Positions 8,779 to 16,497 of a stretch of 64,000 bases of DNA are shown one piece after another; positions within the stretch are counted from its first letter, which is position 1; each line of letters starts with the position of its first letter. Made by a program: the position numbers and the translations under genes. The stretch spans positions 2,046,001 through 2,110,000 of the forward strand of contig NZ_ABIZ01000001.1 of the NCBI RefSeq assembly GCF_000172155.1, given 5' to 3'. The notes beneath the pieces were generated by a model, which was given only the letters and a program-made list of their open reading frames with translations, did no database searches and was not told where the DNA came from. Source of the DNA: Verrucomicrobium spinosum DSM 4136 = JCM 18804. Its GTDB lineage: Bacteria; Verrucomicrobiota; Verrucomicrobiia; Verrucomicrobiales; Verrucomicrobiaceae.

Positions 8779-9257
8779 GTGTTGGTGTGTTCGATTGGGT
8801 TTGCTAACCGGCTTTGAACCGGCTCCTCCACCTTCGGGAACAGCCCCACCTCCAGCAAGGTGGGGTGGGTGAACAAAACGTCACAGGAACATTGGGGGAG
8901 ACTTCCCTCTCAATTCAAGCAGTCTGACTGCATCGCAAAGGGGGGAATTTCCGCGGTTGCAAGTCGTGGGCGCGAAAAGTACTTGTGATGATGGCGGGAT
9001 AATTTGTGCAATTTTGATAATTTTCGCAATACAAGGGTCTCGTTGGCACTCCCATCGGCTTTTTGAAGGGGGAAATGGTAAGATTCGGAACAAAGCCTAC
9101 GGCTGTGGTGGGAGGCGCAGTCGCCCTTGCGGCGGGGCTGCACTGCATAAGCTTGGGGAAAGGGGGGGGCGGGCTAGCTGAGTGGGAGTTCTTGACGAGC
9201 CGCACCTTCGACTCGAACGTGCCGGGTTTGACTCTCTCACGGCCTTCCTGCCTGCTC
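8779..9257. promoter_or_regulatory. Divergent control region between pstS and the PBP gene
   Basis: 479 bases without a credible gene, between the divergent starts of pstS (minus strand) and the penicillin-binding protein (plus strand). Promoters for both must lie here. An AT-rich core at about 8998-9030 stands out from the GC-rich surroundings and is the best place for a promoter. A hairpin with CCCCACCT / AGGTGGGG arms sits at 8844-8865 in the pstS leader. I could not identify a convincing Pho-box direct repeat by eye. Confidence 0.5.
8844..8865 (-). promoter_or_regulatory. Hairpin in the 5' leader of pstS
   Basis: A perfect 8-bp stem (CCCCACCT / AGGTGGGG) around a CCAGCA loop, 66-87 bases upstream of the pstS start codon and so probably within the transcribed leader. 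No T-run follows on either strand, so it is not an obvious terminator. The role is unknown. Confidence 0.4.
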
Positions 9258-11336
9258 ATGTCCCGATTTCGGAACCCTCTCACACTGCTCGCTTTGACGG
9301 TCGCCCCAGTTCTGGGAACCGGCATGCTGGATGCCCAGTCCCCCGTGGCCATGAAGGCCGTGCCTGTGAATGAAGATCCAGGCGACCCGCCCGCGAAGAA
9401 AAAGGAGCTTACGGCTGGATGGAAAACGGAAAGCGAGGCGCGAGCGCTCAATCTGAACATTCCGGCGCCCCGTGGACAGATCGTGGACCGCAATGGCGTC
9501 CCGCTGGCCCAATCCCGGGTGGTGATGTATCTGGCGCTGAACTATCCCTTCCTTGGCAAAGGGGCAACGGACGCTGAAATCGTCGGTTACGGCCGGTCCC
9601 GCATCATGCAGGCCAACTCTCTCCTGGGGAAGCGGTGGGATCTGGCACCGGACAAGCTGCTCTCCCACTACAAGAACCGGCGGTGGCTTCCAATGGTTTT
9701 TTCAACCGTGGACGGCTTGAATGAGGAGATTACCCCCGATCAGCAGAGGAAATTGACGCCGCTGCTCAAGCCGGGCAGCGGAATGCTGCTACAGGCGGCT
9801 TACCTGCGCGTGTACCCCAAAGGGGCCAGCGCCCCGCATGTCATCGGCTTCGTGGGGCGCAAGCGGGCGTTACCCACCACGCCCGCACAGGATGGTGATC
9901 CTATTTTTGAGGAGACGGAAGGTCGAGATGGCCTGGAGAAGTCTTTCGACAAAGATCTGGAGGGCAAGCCCGGGGTGGTGAACGTCCTCTTTAATTCGGA
10001 CGGCTCAAAGGCGACTGAAGAAATGGTGCGCCGTCCCATGCCGGGTAACAACGTGGTCACCACGTTGGACTACAACTTCCAGAAGTACGCTGAAGAAGCC
10101 CTGGCACAGAACACGAAGGGCGGTGCCATGGTGATCATGGATGTGAAGTCTGGCGATGTGCTGGCCCTGGCGTCGTACCCCTTGTTTGACCCCAATCTTT
10201 TCATCCCAGGGATCACCTCAGAGAATTTCCAGCGTTTGAATGAGAACAAGCAGTTGCCGATGCTGGCCCGGGCCTTCCGTGGTGAGTACCCCCCGGCGTC
10301 CACCTTCAAGGTGGTGGTGTCCCTCGCGGCTCTGGAGAGCGGCGTGGTGACGGCCCGTACCGGCTACGACTGCAGCCCCAGTCTCTGGATTGGTGATCGT
10401 TATTTCAAAAACTGGAACCGTGACGGAGAAGGTTACATGAACGTGGTGAGCGCCATCAAGCGCTCGTGCAACACCTGGTTCTACCAGGCGGGCATGGCCA
10501 TTGGGGCCCCGGCCATCTCGGATACAGCCATGCGACTTGGCTTTGGGGAACGCACGGGCATCCCCCTTGCTGCGGAATCGCCCGGTTTCGTCCCTACCGA
10601 CGGGTGGTGGATGGGGCGCTACGGCTCCAAAATGATGAGCGGCGACATCGCAAACTTCTCCATCGGCCAGGGGGCCACGCTGGTGACCCCGCTGCAGACC
10701 GTACAAGCCATGGCAGCGCTCGCTGATGGGGTGAACATGCCCCAGGCGCGGTTGGTGAAGCAGATTCAGGATCCCAATGACCGGGTGGTCCAGGCCTTTG
10801 CGCCTGCCACCCGTCGCCGGGTGGACCTGCGTCAAGACGTGCGTGATTCAGTGGTGAAAGGCATGGTGGCGGTGGTCAACGGCTCTGGTGGCACGGGGCG
10901 TGCTGCGGCGCTTGAGCAGTGCCAGATTGCCGGGAAGACCGGCACCGCACAGTGGAAGCCGGCGGAGGACCGGAATCTCGCCTGGTTCACCGGCTTCCTT
11001 CCTGCAGACAATCCGGTCTATGCGTATGCCGTCATCTATGAAGGGCAGCCCGGTGAAGATGTCAGCGGTGGGCGTAAAGCAGCTCCGATTGTGCATGATG
11101 TGTTTGAGCGCATTCTGAAGGATGGAAATCCTGAGGAGCCTCTTCTGCTGGCTGTACAGGCCGAAGGCTCTGCCAAGGGCATACCTCTCTCTAGCGAGGA
11201 CGAAGAAGTCGAAGGGGGACGCAGCTACGCTGCTGGCTCCGGCCCTGCAGGCGGCGCGCCGCCTCCGCCTCCCCCTCCGCCGCAGGAAGATCGCAAGGGA
11301 TTGGGCGGATTCCTGAGAAAGCTGTTTGGTCGTTGA
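9258..11336 (+). CDS. Class B penicillin-binding protein (PBP2-like transpeptidase)
   Basis: 692-residue D,D-transpeptidase that crosslinks peptidoglycan, probably for elongation or division. The frame is open from 9063, but the first 65 codons look non-coding, and the ATG at 9258 gives a hydrophobic N-terminus (NPLTLLALTVAPVLGTG). The dimerisation domain has PRGQIVDRNGVPLAQS. The transpeptidase motifs are STFK (in PPASTFKVVVSLAAL), SCN (KRSCNTWFYQ) and KTGT (AGKTGTAQWK). The C-terminus is odd: a disordered Gly/Ala-rich tail with eight consecutive prolines ends in a basic amphipathic stretch (GLGGFLRKLFGR). No rodA neighbour is seen, so the symbol is left blank. Confidence 0.9.
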   Translation: MSRFRNPLTLLALTVAPVLGTGMLDAQSPVAMKAVPVNEDPGDPPAKKKELTAGWKTESEARALNLNIPAPRGQIVDRNGVPLAQSRVVMYLALNYPFLGKGATDAEIVGYGRSRIMQANSLLGKRWDLAPDKLLSHYKNRRWLPMVFSTVDGLNEEITPDQQRKLTPLLKPGSGMLLQAAYLRVYPKGASAPHVIGFVGRKRALPTTPAQDGDPIFEETEGRDGLEKSFDKDLEGKPGVVNVLFNSDGSKATEEMVRRPMPGNNVVTTLDYNFQKYAEEALAQNTKGGAMVIMDVKSGDVLALASYPLFDPNLFIPGITSENFQRLNENKQLPMLARAFRGEYPPASTFKVVVSLAALESGVVTARTGYDCSPSLWIGDRYFKNWNRDGEGYMNVVSAIKRSCNTWFYQAGMAIGAPAISDTAMRLGFGERTGIPLAAESPGFVPTDGWWMGRYGSKMMSGDIANFSIGQGATLVTPLQTVQAMAALADGVNMPQARLVKQIQDPNDRVVQAFAPATRRRVDLRQDVRDSVVKGMVAVVNGSGGTGRAAALEQCQIAGKTGTAQWKPAEDRNLAWFTGFLPADNPVYAYAVIYEGQPGEDVSGGRKAAPIVHDVFERILKDGNPEEPLLLAVQAEGSAKGIPLSSEDEEVEGGRSYAAGSGPAGGAPPPPPPPPQEDRKGLGGFLRKLFGR

Positions 11337-11388
11337 TTGCAAGAAGGACAAGCCCAAGCAGGGTTCTGTCACGATTCACCCAGACAGC

Positions 11389-11814
11389 ATGCAACTTCTG
11401 CTCGCCACCCTTTGTGATTTTGCTGCGGACTATCAGGGGAAGCTCTGTATCACAGGGGCTTTCGACACCTTGTGCGCCCCGGAGTTTCCGGTGGTGCATC
11501 CTCAGTGCTCCCTGGCCGTCCGGCTTCTGTTTGAGCCTCGCGATGTTGGGCGTCATCAGATGCGCATTGTGCTACAGGACGAAAGTGGAGCGGAGGTGAT
11601 GCCCCCCTATCCGCCCACGGTGGATGTGGCCTTTCCTCCTGGCGCGGTGCCCTTTGTCACGCGCAACATCGTTCTCAATCTCCAGCGGTTGCGGTTTGAA
11701 AAGACGGGTGTCTATCGTTTCGTGGTCAGCCTGGACGAACAATTGCTCATCACCGTTCCGTTCCGCGTGACCCGGTTTGAAGAAATGCGGGCTTCCAGCG
11801 GACCTGCTGGTTGA
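11389..11814 (+). CDS. Small conserved protein resembling DUF6941
   Basis: 141 residues. The open frame begins at 11326, but homologues I recall begin at MQLLLATLCDFA, so 11389 is chosen. Visible core: ATLCDFAADYQGKLCITGAFDTLCAPEFP and a C-terminal beta-rich half ending LITVPFRVTR. No signal peptide and no membrane segment, so it is probably a cytoplasmic all-beta domain. The function is unknown. It follows the PBP gene by 52 bases on the same strand and may be cotranscribed with it. Confidence 0.7.
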   Translation: MQLLLATLCDFAADYQGKLCITGAFDTLCAPEFPVVHPQCSLAVRLLFEPRDVGRHQMRIVLQDESGAEVMPPYPPTVDVAFPPGAVPFVTRNIVLNLQRLRFEKTGVYRFVVSLDEQLLITVPFRVTRFEEMRASSGPAG

Positions 11815-11912
11815 GGCTGTGGGGATTTCCACCGCCTGAGCCGGTCTCTGTCGCGTAGTTTGTTGCAGGATGCGCCAAAGACTTGCCTGATTCCTGCGTC
11901 ACGATTCCCATC

Positions 11913-12395
11913 ATGTCCTCATCCATCGAGATTCCGCCGCTCACTCTGGAAATCACCCAGGCCCAGTCACCTGTCCGCCAGATATCCGTGTTCCTTCACA
12001 ACCAGGTGGGGGCTCTGCTCTCCCTGGTCAAGCTGCTCAACGATCATGAGATCGAGGTGCTGGGCTTTTCCGTGCAGGACTCAGTCGAGTTGACGCTGGT
12101 CCGCCTGGTGGTCACAGATCCGGAAGGGGCGCACCATACGCTGATGCAGCACGGCCACTCCTGCACCTCCCGCACCATTGTGGTGGTGGAACTGAAGGAG
12201 GGGGTGCATGACCTCGGGCATGCGCTGGCCGCGCTGCTGGGGGCGGAGATCAACATCCATCACACCTATCCGTTGTTGGCTAGAACCCACGGCAAGCCTT
12301 TGCTGGCCTTGTATCTGGATGATGCGGAGGTGGGGGCGGAGGCGCTCAACAAGAGCGGCTTTGTGGTGCTTTCCCAGGGTGATCTGAGCCGCTAG
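11913..12395 (+). CDS. ACT-domain protein
   Basis: 160-residue protein with two predicted ACT-like halves: RQISVFLHNQVGALLSLVKLLNDHEIEVLGFSV followed by a second beta-alpha-beta pattern around NIHHTYPLLARTHGKPLLALYL. ACT domains bind small ligands, usually amino acids, to regulate enzymes. No catalytic domain is attached, so it is a stand-alone regulator of an unidentified partner. The start at MSSSIEIPPL (11913) is preferred over the in-frame ATG at 11883 because conservation begins there. Confidence 0.7.
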   Translation: MSSSIEIPPLTLEITQAQSPVRQISVFLHNQVGALLSLVKLLNDHEIEVLGFSVQDSVELTLVRLVVTDPEGAHHTLMQHGHSCTSRTIVVVELKEGVHDLGHALAALLGAEINIHHTYPLLARTHGKPLLALYLDDAEVGAEALNKSGFVVLSQGDLSR

Positions 12396-12578
12396 ACTCC
12401 GGTTGCCGGGTGGTGGGGTCCTTGCGCACGACTCTCCATGAGTGTCAGAATGTTTGGAATTGCTCAATACGTGACGCAATCGTAACACAGCCTGTCTCGA
12501 CGGTTTTAAGTGTCAACGCCAGTATTGGCGCGCCGAGCCCCCTCGGCGATCAACACACACAACTCCGACAAGACACGC

Positions 12579-13778
12579 ATGAAACTGAAAACATCTCTGT
12601 TCCTGCTTACCGCAGGTCTTCTCTCCAGCGCCCACGCTGGCGAGGTGATGGTCGCCTCCGGAAAGGGCGTTGAGCCCGCGGTGCAACCCGCCGGATCCGA
12701 AAAGTCCATCTACGACAAGATCTGGGGACTGGCCACACTCTACAAGAGCGATGACAATCCGGTGCTTCAGGAGTTCGCTCTCCAGGGCCGTCTTCAACTC
12801 CAGTGGGCCGACGGTTCTTCCGACCAGGGTGACTACGGGACCGCTGACCGTCCGGATGAAGTCCTTTGGGGTGACCTGGAAGTGCGCCGCTGGCGTCTTG
12901 GCTTCAAGTCGAAGTGGTTCCGCCAGTTCAAGCTTGAAGGTCAGATTGACGTCTCGCCGAACTGGGACCCCGAGTTCTACGGCAAGATCTATGATCTGAA
13001 CCTGACCTGGACCCCGTCCGAGGCATTCAACATCGGCATCGGCAAGTACAAGGCGAACTTCTTCTCCGTTGAGCAGGCCACCTCCTCGAAGGAAATCCTT
13101 ACCTTTGAGCGTGCACTCCTTTCGAACACCCTCTTCACCGGCGAGCTCACGGGTGCCCGCGTGAACGGCAAGATTGACAACCTCATCTACACCGCCGGTG
13201 TTTACGCCGGTGATGATCAGCGTGAATTCACTGAATTCGACGCAGGTGTGGTTTACCAGGCCGGCATTGGCTATGACCTCACGAGCGTGACTGGGTTTGA
13301 CAAGACGATCGTCAAGTTCGACTACCAGTACAGCGATGACGCCGCCAACGCTGGTGGCGGTGCGAACTATGAGCACGCCTTCTCATTCAACAGCACCTGG
13401 GAAAAAGGCCGCTTTGGCCTCTTCACGGATGTGCTTGGGGGTACTGGTCGTGGTTCGGTGAGCGACGTTTGGGGTTTCCATGTGATTCCCTCGTACTTCA
13501 TCGCTGATGGTCTGCAGCTGGTGGCCCGCTATCAGTACGCAAGTGGTGACAATGACGGTCTTCGTCTTCAGAGCCGCTATGAGCGCCTTGCCTCCGATCT
13601 TACAGACGGTGGCCGCGGTGACGAATATCAGGCTGTTTACCTTGGCTTGAACTACTACCTCTACGGCCACAAGCTCAAGCTCATGGCTGGTACCGAGTAC
13701 CACAACATGAGTGGCGGTGGAGACGGTGGCGACTTTGACGGCTGGACCACGCTGGTGGGTCTGCGCATGTTCTTCTAA
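12579..13778 (+). CDS. OprP/OprO-like (phosphate-selective) outer-membrane porin
   Basis: 399 residues with a cleavable signal peptide (MKLKTSLFLLTAGLLSSAHA) and a sequence of alternating hydrophobic strands ending in an aromatic residue (GLRMFF), as needed for outer-membrane insertion. The pattern matches the Porin_O_P family: LQGRLQLQWADG near the N-terminus, EVRRWRLGFKSKWF, and FKLEGQIDVSPNW. The family admits phosphate or pyrophosphate in Pseudomonas. Location about 4 kb from a pst operon makes phosphate uptake likely, but selectivity cannot be read from the sequence. ATG 12579 is chosen over the upstream in-frame codon because it starts the signal peptide. Confidence 0.85.
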   Translation: MKLKTSLFLLTAGLLSSAHAGEVMVASGKGVEPAVQPAGSEKSIYDKIWGLATLYKSDDNPVLQEFALQGRLQLQWADGSSDQGDYGTADRPDEVLWGDLEVRRWRLGFKSKWFRQFKLEGQIDVSPNWDPEFYGKIYDLNLTWTPSEAFNIGIGKYKANFFSVEQATSSKEILTFERALLSNTLFTGELTGARVNGKIDNLIYTAGVYAGDDQREFTEFDAGVVYQAGIGYDLTSVTGFDKTIVKFDYQYSDDAANAGGGANYEHAFSFNSTWEKGRFGLFTDVLGGTGRGSVSDVWGFHVIPSYFIADGLQLVARYQYASGDNDGLRLQSRYERLASDLTDGGRGDEYQAVYLGLNYYLYGHKLKLMAGTEYHNMSGGGDGGDFDGWTTLVGLRMFF

Positions 13779-13836
13779 GCTGAACTATTCTAGGGTCAGG
13801 TTGGGTTTGGTTGTTTCCAACTGGGCTTAAAAAAAC

Positions 13837-13877
13837 AAAGGCGTGGTGGCAACACCACGCCTTTCGTGTTTTTAATG
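13837..13877 (+). terminator. Rho-independent terminator after the porin gene
   Basis: A 12-bp perfect stem AAAGGCGTGGTG / CACCACGCCTTT with a GCAA loop (13837-13864) followed by CGTGTTTTT. It ends the porin transcript 58 bases past its stop. Confidence 0.85.
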
Positions 13878-13935
13878 AACCACCTTGACGAAAGCGTTGC
13901 TTGGACGGGAACGCGGGAGATGATAGCGCAGAGGT

Positions 13936-15336
13936 GTGACTTCATCCGCCACCCTGGAAGGGCCCCGTGAGGGGCAGACCCGCAGCCTCCCTGCCTGGAC
14001 GCTGGAGCTGGCTCTGCCTGCCCTGGTGCTTGTGGCGGGTGGTTATGTCATGAACCTAACCGGGGTGGACCTGAAGGTTCAGCGCCTCTTTTATTCAGCC
14101 GAGACGGGCTGGCACCTGGGTGGCAGGTTCCCCTGGCATGCGCTCTACCACTTTGGCACGTTGCCAGCCATGCTGGCGGTGCTGATGGCGCTGGGCGGCC
14201 TGATATTGAAGGTGGGGCGGCGTCTGCCCGCAGAGCGAAACTTCGCCACCGTGTATCTCGCCCTGGTGCTCGCGGTCGGGCCCGGTCTGGTGGCGAACGC
14301 CATCCTCAAGGATCACTGGGGGAGGCCGAGACCGCGTGATGTGGTCGAATTTGGCGGGCGGCACGCTTATGAACCGGCCTGGGTGCGGGATGGGAGGAGC
14401 ACGGGCAAGTCCTTCCCCTGCGGGCACGCCACCATGGGTTTCTTCTTTTTCTCCTACTACTTCATCCACCGGCGCCGGAATGCGCAACTGGCGTGGGCGG
14501 GGTTGGGGGGCGGGCTGGTGCTGGGGTGGCTCATCGGGCTGGCCCGTGCAGTTCAAGGAGGTCACTTTCTCACCGACACCTGGTGGGCGATGGGGCTCAT
14601 GTGGTTCACCTGTGCCGGTCTCTGGACCGGCACCCAGATACTGGAGCGACGGCAGTGGTTCGCCAGGGGTTTTGACTGGCTGTTGAAGCACCCGCGAAGC
14701 GGAGGGGCCGTTGTGGGAGGACTGGTGTGTCTGGCCACGACAGCAGCTCTGCTGGCCACCCCCTACCAGCGCCATCAAGTGGTGACCGGGCCAGACCTCC
14801 CTGTGAAGGGGAATCTGAAACTCTCAGGAACCTTTCAGGAGGGCAACCTGGATATCGTGGCCGGTACCGCGCCCAGAATGTCCGTGGACGCCAGCGGCCA
14901 CGGCATGGTCTGGAGCGTGGTGCTTACCGGCGTGCGGTTGAGGCTGGGGACGGTGCAGGACCTCCCCGAGGTCCGCTATGTCCAGACGCGCAAGGGATGG
15001 TTCACGGAGCTAAACCAGAACCTGAAGCTGGAGTTTCCCCTGGAGCGTGTGTCTGAGGCCGTTTTCACTTTGGATGGGACAGAGGTCCTGCTCAATCCCG
15101 GCAGTGCCACTGTAAGGCAACAGTGGAAGTTTGTCGGGCAAGGGGAGGTGGAACTGGTGGTGCCCCCAGACCGTGAGGTGCTGGTGGTTACGGGTGCCGA
15201 GATCGTGGTGGAAGATGCAACGGGCAAGTTCACTCATGCAGGAGGACGGTGGTTCAAACCTGGCCAGCCTCCTCAACTCCGCCTTCAAGGATCCATGGAG
15301 CGAGGCGTGATCCGGCTTGTCGGGGCGGGCAGATGA
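13936..15336 (+). CDS. PAP2-family membrane phosphatase with an extra C-terminal domain
   Basis: 466 residues, GTG start. The N-terminal about 235 residues are a PAP2 phosphatase: six likely membrane helices with the three acid-phosphatase motifs KDHWGRPRP, SFPCGHATMG and RAVQGGHFLTD. Such enzymes remove phosphate from lipids such as lipid A, undecaprenyl-PP or phosphatidic acid at the outer face of the inner membrane. Residues about 270-466 form a soluble, beta-rich extension not normal for PAP2 proteins, with segments such as GNLKLSGTFQEGNLDIVAG and EVELVVPPDREVLVVTGAEI. The substrate is not inferable. Confidence 0.8.
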   Translation: MTSSATLEGPREGQTRSLPAWTLELALPALVLVAGGYVMNLTGVDLKVQRLFYSAETGWHLGGRFPWHALYHFGTLPAMLAVLMALGGLILKVGRRLPAERNFATVYLALVLAVGPGLVANAILKDHWGRPRPRDVVEFGGRHAYEPAWVRDGRSTGKSFPCGHATMGFFFFSYYFIHRRRNAQLAWAGLGGGLVLGWLIGLARAVQGGHFLTDTWWAMGLMWFTCAGLWTGTQILERRQWFARGFDWLLKHPRSGGAVVGGLVCLATTAALLATPYQRHQVVTGPDLPVKGNLKLSGTFQEGNLDIVAGTAPRMSVDASGHGMVWSVVLTGVRLRLGTVQDLPEVRYVQTRKGWFTELNQNLKLEFPLERVSEAVFTLDGTEVLLNPGSATVRQQWKFVGQGEVELVVPPDREVLVVTGAEIVVEDATGKFTHAGGRWFKPGQPPQLRLQGSMERGVIRLVGAGR

Positions 15337-15353
15337 GATGAAGCAAGCCTGAG

Positions 15354-15572
15354 AACCTGTTTGGATAAAAACATCCGGGTGTGGCAGGTTCAATTAAGGG
15401 AATGAGATCAGAGCGGCTTCGCCGAGCCTGATAACGGCCCCTCCGGGTTGCGGTCCTTTTTAGCCTGGACGGCGTTGCGCATCGATTGTGAATCTCGCTT
15501 CACGCCCTCTTCGCGCTTTGTCCAGACTCAAAGCGCCCGGCAACACACCCTGCGTTATTATCCAAAAAGGTT
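15354..15572. mobile_element. MITE-like non-autonomous element, 219 bp
   Basis: Terminal inverted repeats AACCTGTTTGGATAA (15354-15368) and, inverted, AACCTTTTTGGATAA (15558-15572), 14 of 15 identical. The element is flanked by a 5-bp direct repeat CTGAG (15349-15353 and 15573-15577), the expected target-site duplication. It contains no transposase gene, so it must be mobilised in trans. It fills the gap between the two PAP2 genes (15337-15655), and the apparent N-terminal extension of the downstream open frame (from 15488) is read from this element and is not genuine coding sequence. Confidence 0.8.
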
Positions 15573-15655
15573 CTGAGGTGACGGTAGCTTTGCACAGATG
15601 TTTTCGCGAAGGCATTGGGATTGGCGAGGGTGAGGCCACAGCTTCAACCCATCCC

Positions 15656-16462
15656 ATGAGTTCTTCCATTGCACCCCGCTGCATCCGGCTCAAAAGAGTG
15701 CCGGTGACCCCAAAAATGTGGCCGGACATCCGGCTGCTCTGGCTGGAGATGGTCGGCGTCATTTCCCGGCATCGCTGGAAGATGGTTGTCGCAACGGTCG
15801 TTGTGGTGGGGCTGGTGTTTGCCTTCCTCGTGCCGAGAGATGCGGAGGTGCTCAAGCTGGTGCAGCTCAAGCAGATGCCGAACCGGGAGCTTCGTCAGGA
15901 TCTGAAGGACCTCTCGGGGGAGATCGGGAAGTGGGGCGACTTTGCGGGATACAATCTGGTGCTCGTGATCGGCATCTGGATGGCGGGACGTCTGTTCAAG
16001 TCGCGTTATTTCCAGAGACTGGCCGTGGCCAGCATGCTGTGCGCCATCTTTGCCGGGCTGGTGGCCAATGTCTTCCGCTTCACGGTCGGGCGTCCCCGGC
16101 CCAACGCCATCGCGAAGAAAGGGGTGCCGGACGGCTGGTATGGTCCCCAGGTGAAGTGGGACTTCAACTCCTTCCCCTCCGGTCACACTGCGACCGCATT
16201 TGGCTCCTCGATCCCGCTGGCCGTGGCCATGCCTGTGGTGGGCGTGCCCGCCCTGCTCTGCGCCACCAGCGTCTGCTGGGCCCGCATGTACGGGAATCAG
16301 CACCATCCCTCGGACGTGGCCGTGGCCATCTGGATTGCCACGTTGTTTGGCGTTCCCCTGGGGCTGGCGGTGCGCCGCACCCGGTTCAAGAAAGCGGTCG
16401 GGGATCCCGAAGATGCCGCGGCTTCAGAAATGATAAATGATGAATTGGAAATTAGAAATTAG
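15656..16462 (+). CDS. Second PAP2-family membrane phosphatase
   Basis: 268 residues with PAP2 motifs RFTVGRPRPNAI (motif 1), FNSFPSGHTATAFG (motif 2) and CWARMYGNQHHPSDV (motif 3), and several hydrophobic helices. Motif 1 normally has a Lys seven residues before the RPRP, and here the segment reads ANVFRFTVGRPRP with Arg in that place. The frame is open upstream to 15488, but that part lies in the MITE, so ATG 15656 is used; ATG 15716 is an alternative. It probably dephosphorylates a membrane lipid or polyprenyl pyrophosphate. The neighbouring PAP2 gene belongs to a different subfamily and is not a tandem duplicate. Confidence 0.8.
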   Translation: MSSSIAPRCIRLKRVPVTPKMWPDIRLLWLEMVGVISRHRWKMVVATVVVVGLVFAFLVPRDAEVLKLVQLKQMPNRELRQDLKDLSGEIGKWGDFAGYNLVLVIGIWMAGRLFKSRYFQRLAVASMLCAIFAGLVANVFRFTVGRPRPNAIAKKGVPDGWYGPQVKWDFNSFPSGHTATAFGSSIPLAVAMPVVGVPALLCATSVCWARMYGNQHHPSDVAVAIWIATLFGVPLGLAVRRTRFKKAVGDPEDAAASEMINDELEIRN

Positions 16463-16497
16463 GGATGAGCCGCCGGGTTCTCCGGCCCAAGATCTTC

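Noticed and set aside
9063-9257. N-terminal extension of the PBP gene
   Set aside because: The sequence is rich in low-complexity Gly and lacks similarity to class B PBPs; a hydrophobic N-terminus begins at 9258.
8779-9257. Pho box upstream of pstS
   Set aside because: No convincing pair of CTGTCAT-like direct repeats at the right spacing could be found by eye; a profile scan would be needed.
15488-15655. N-terminal extension of the second PAP2 gene
   Set aside because: The first 57 codons of the longest frame lie mostly in the MITE-like element and are not conserved, so the start was moved to 15656.
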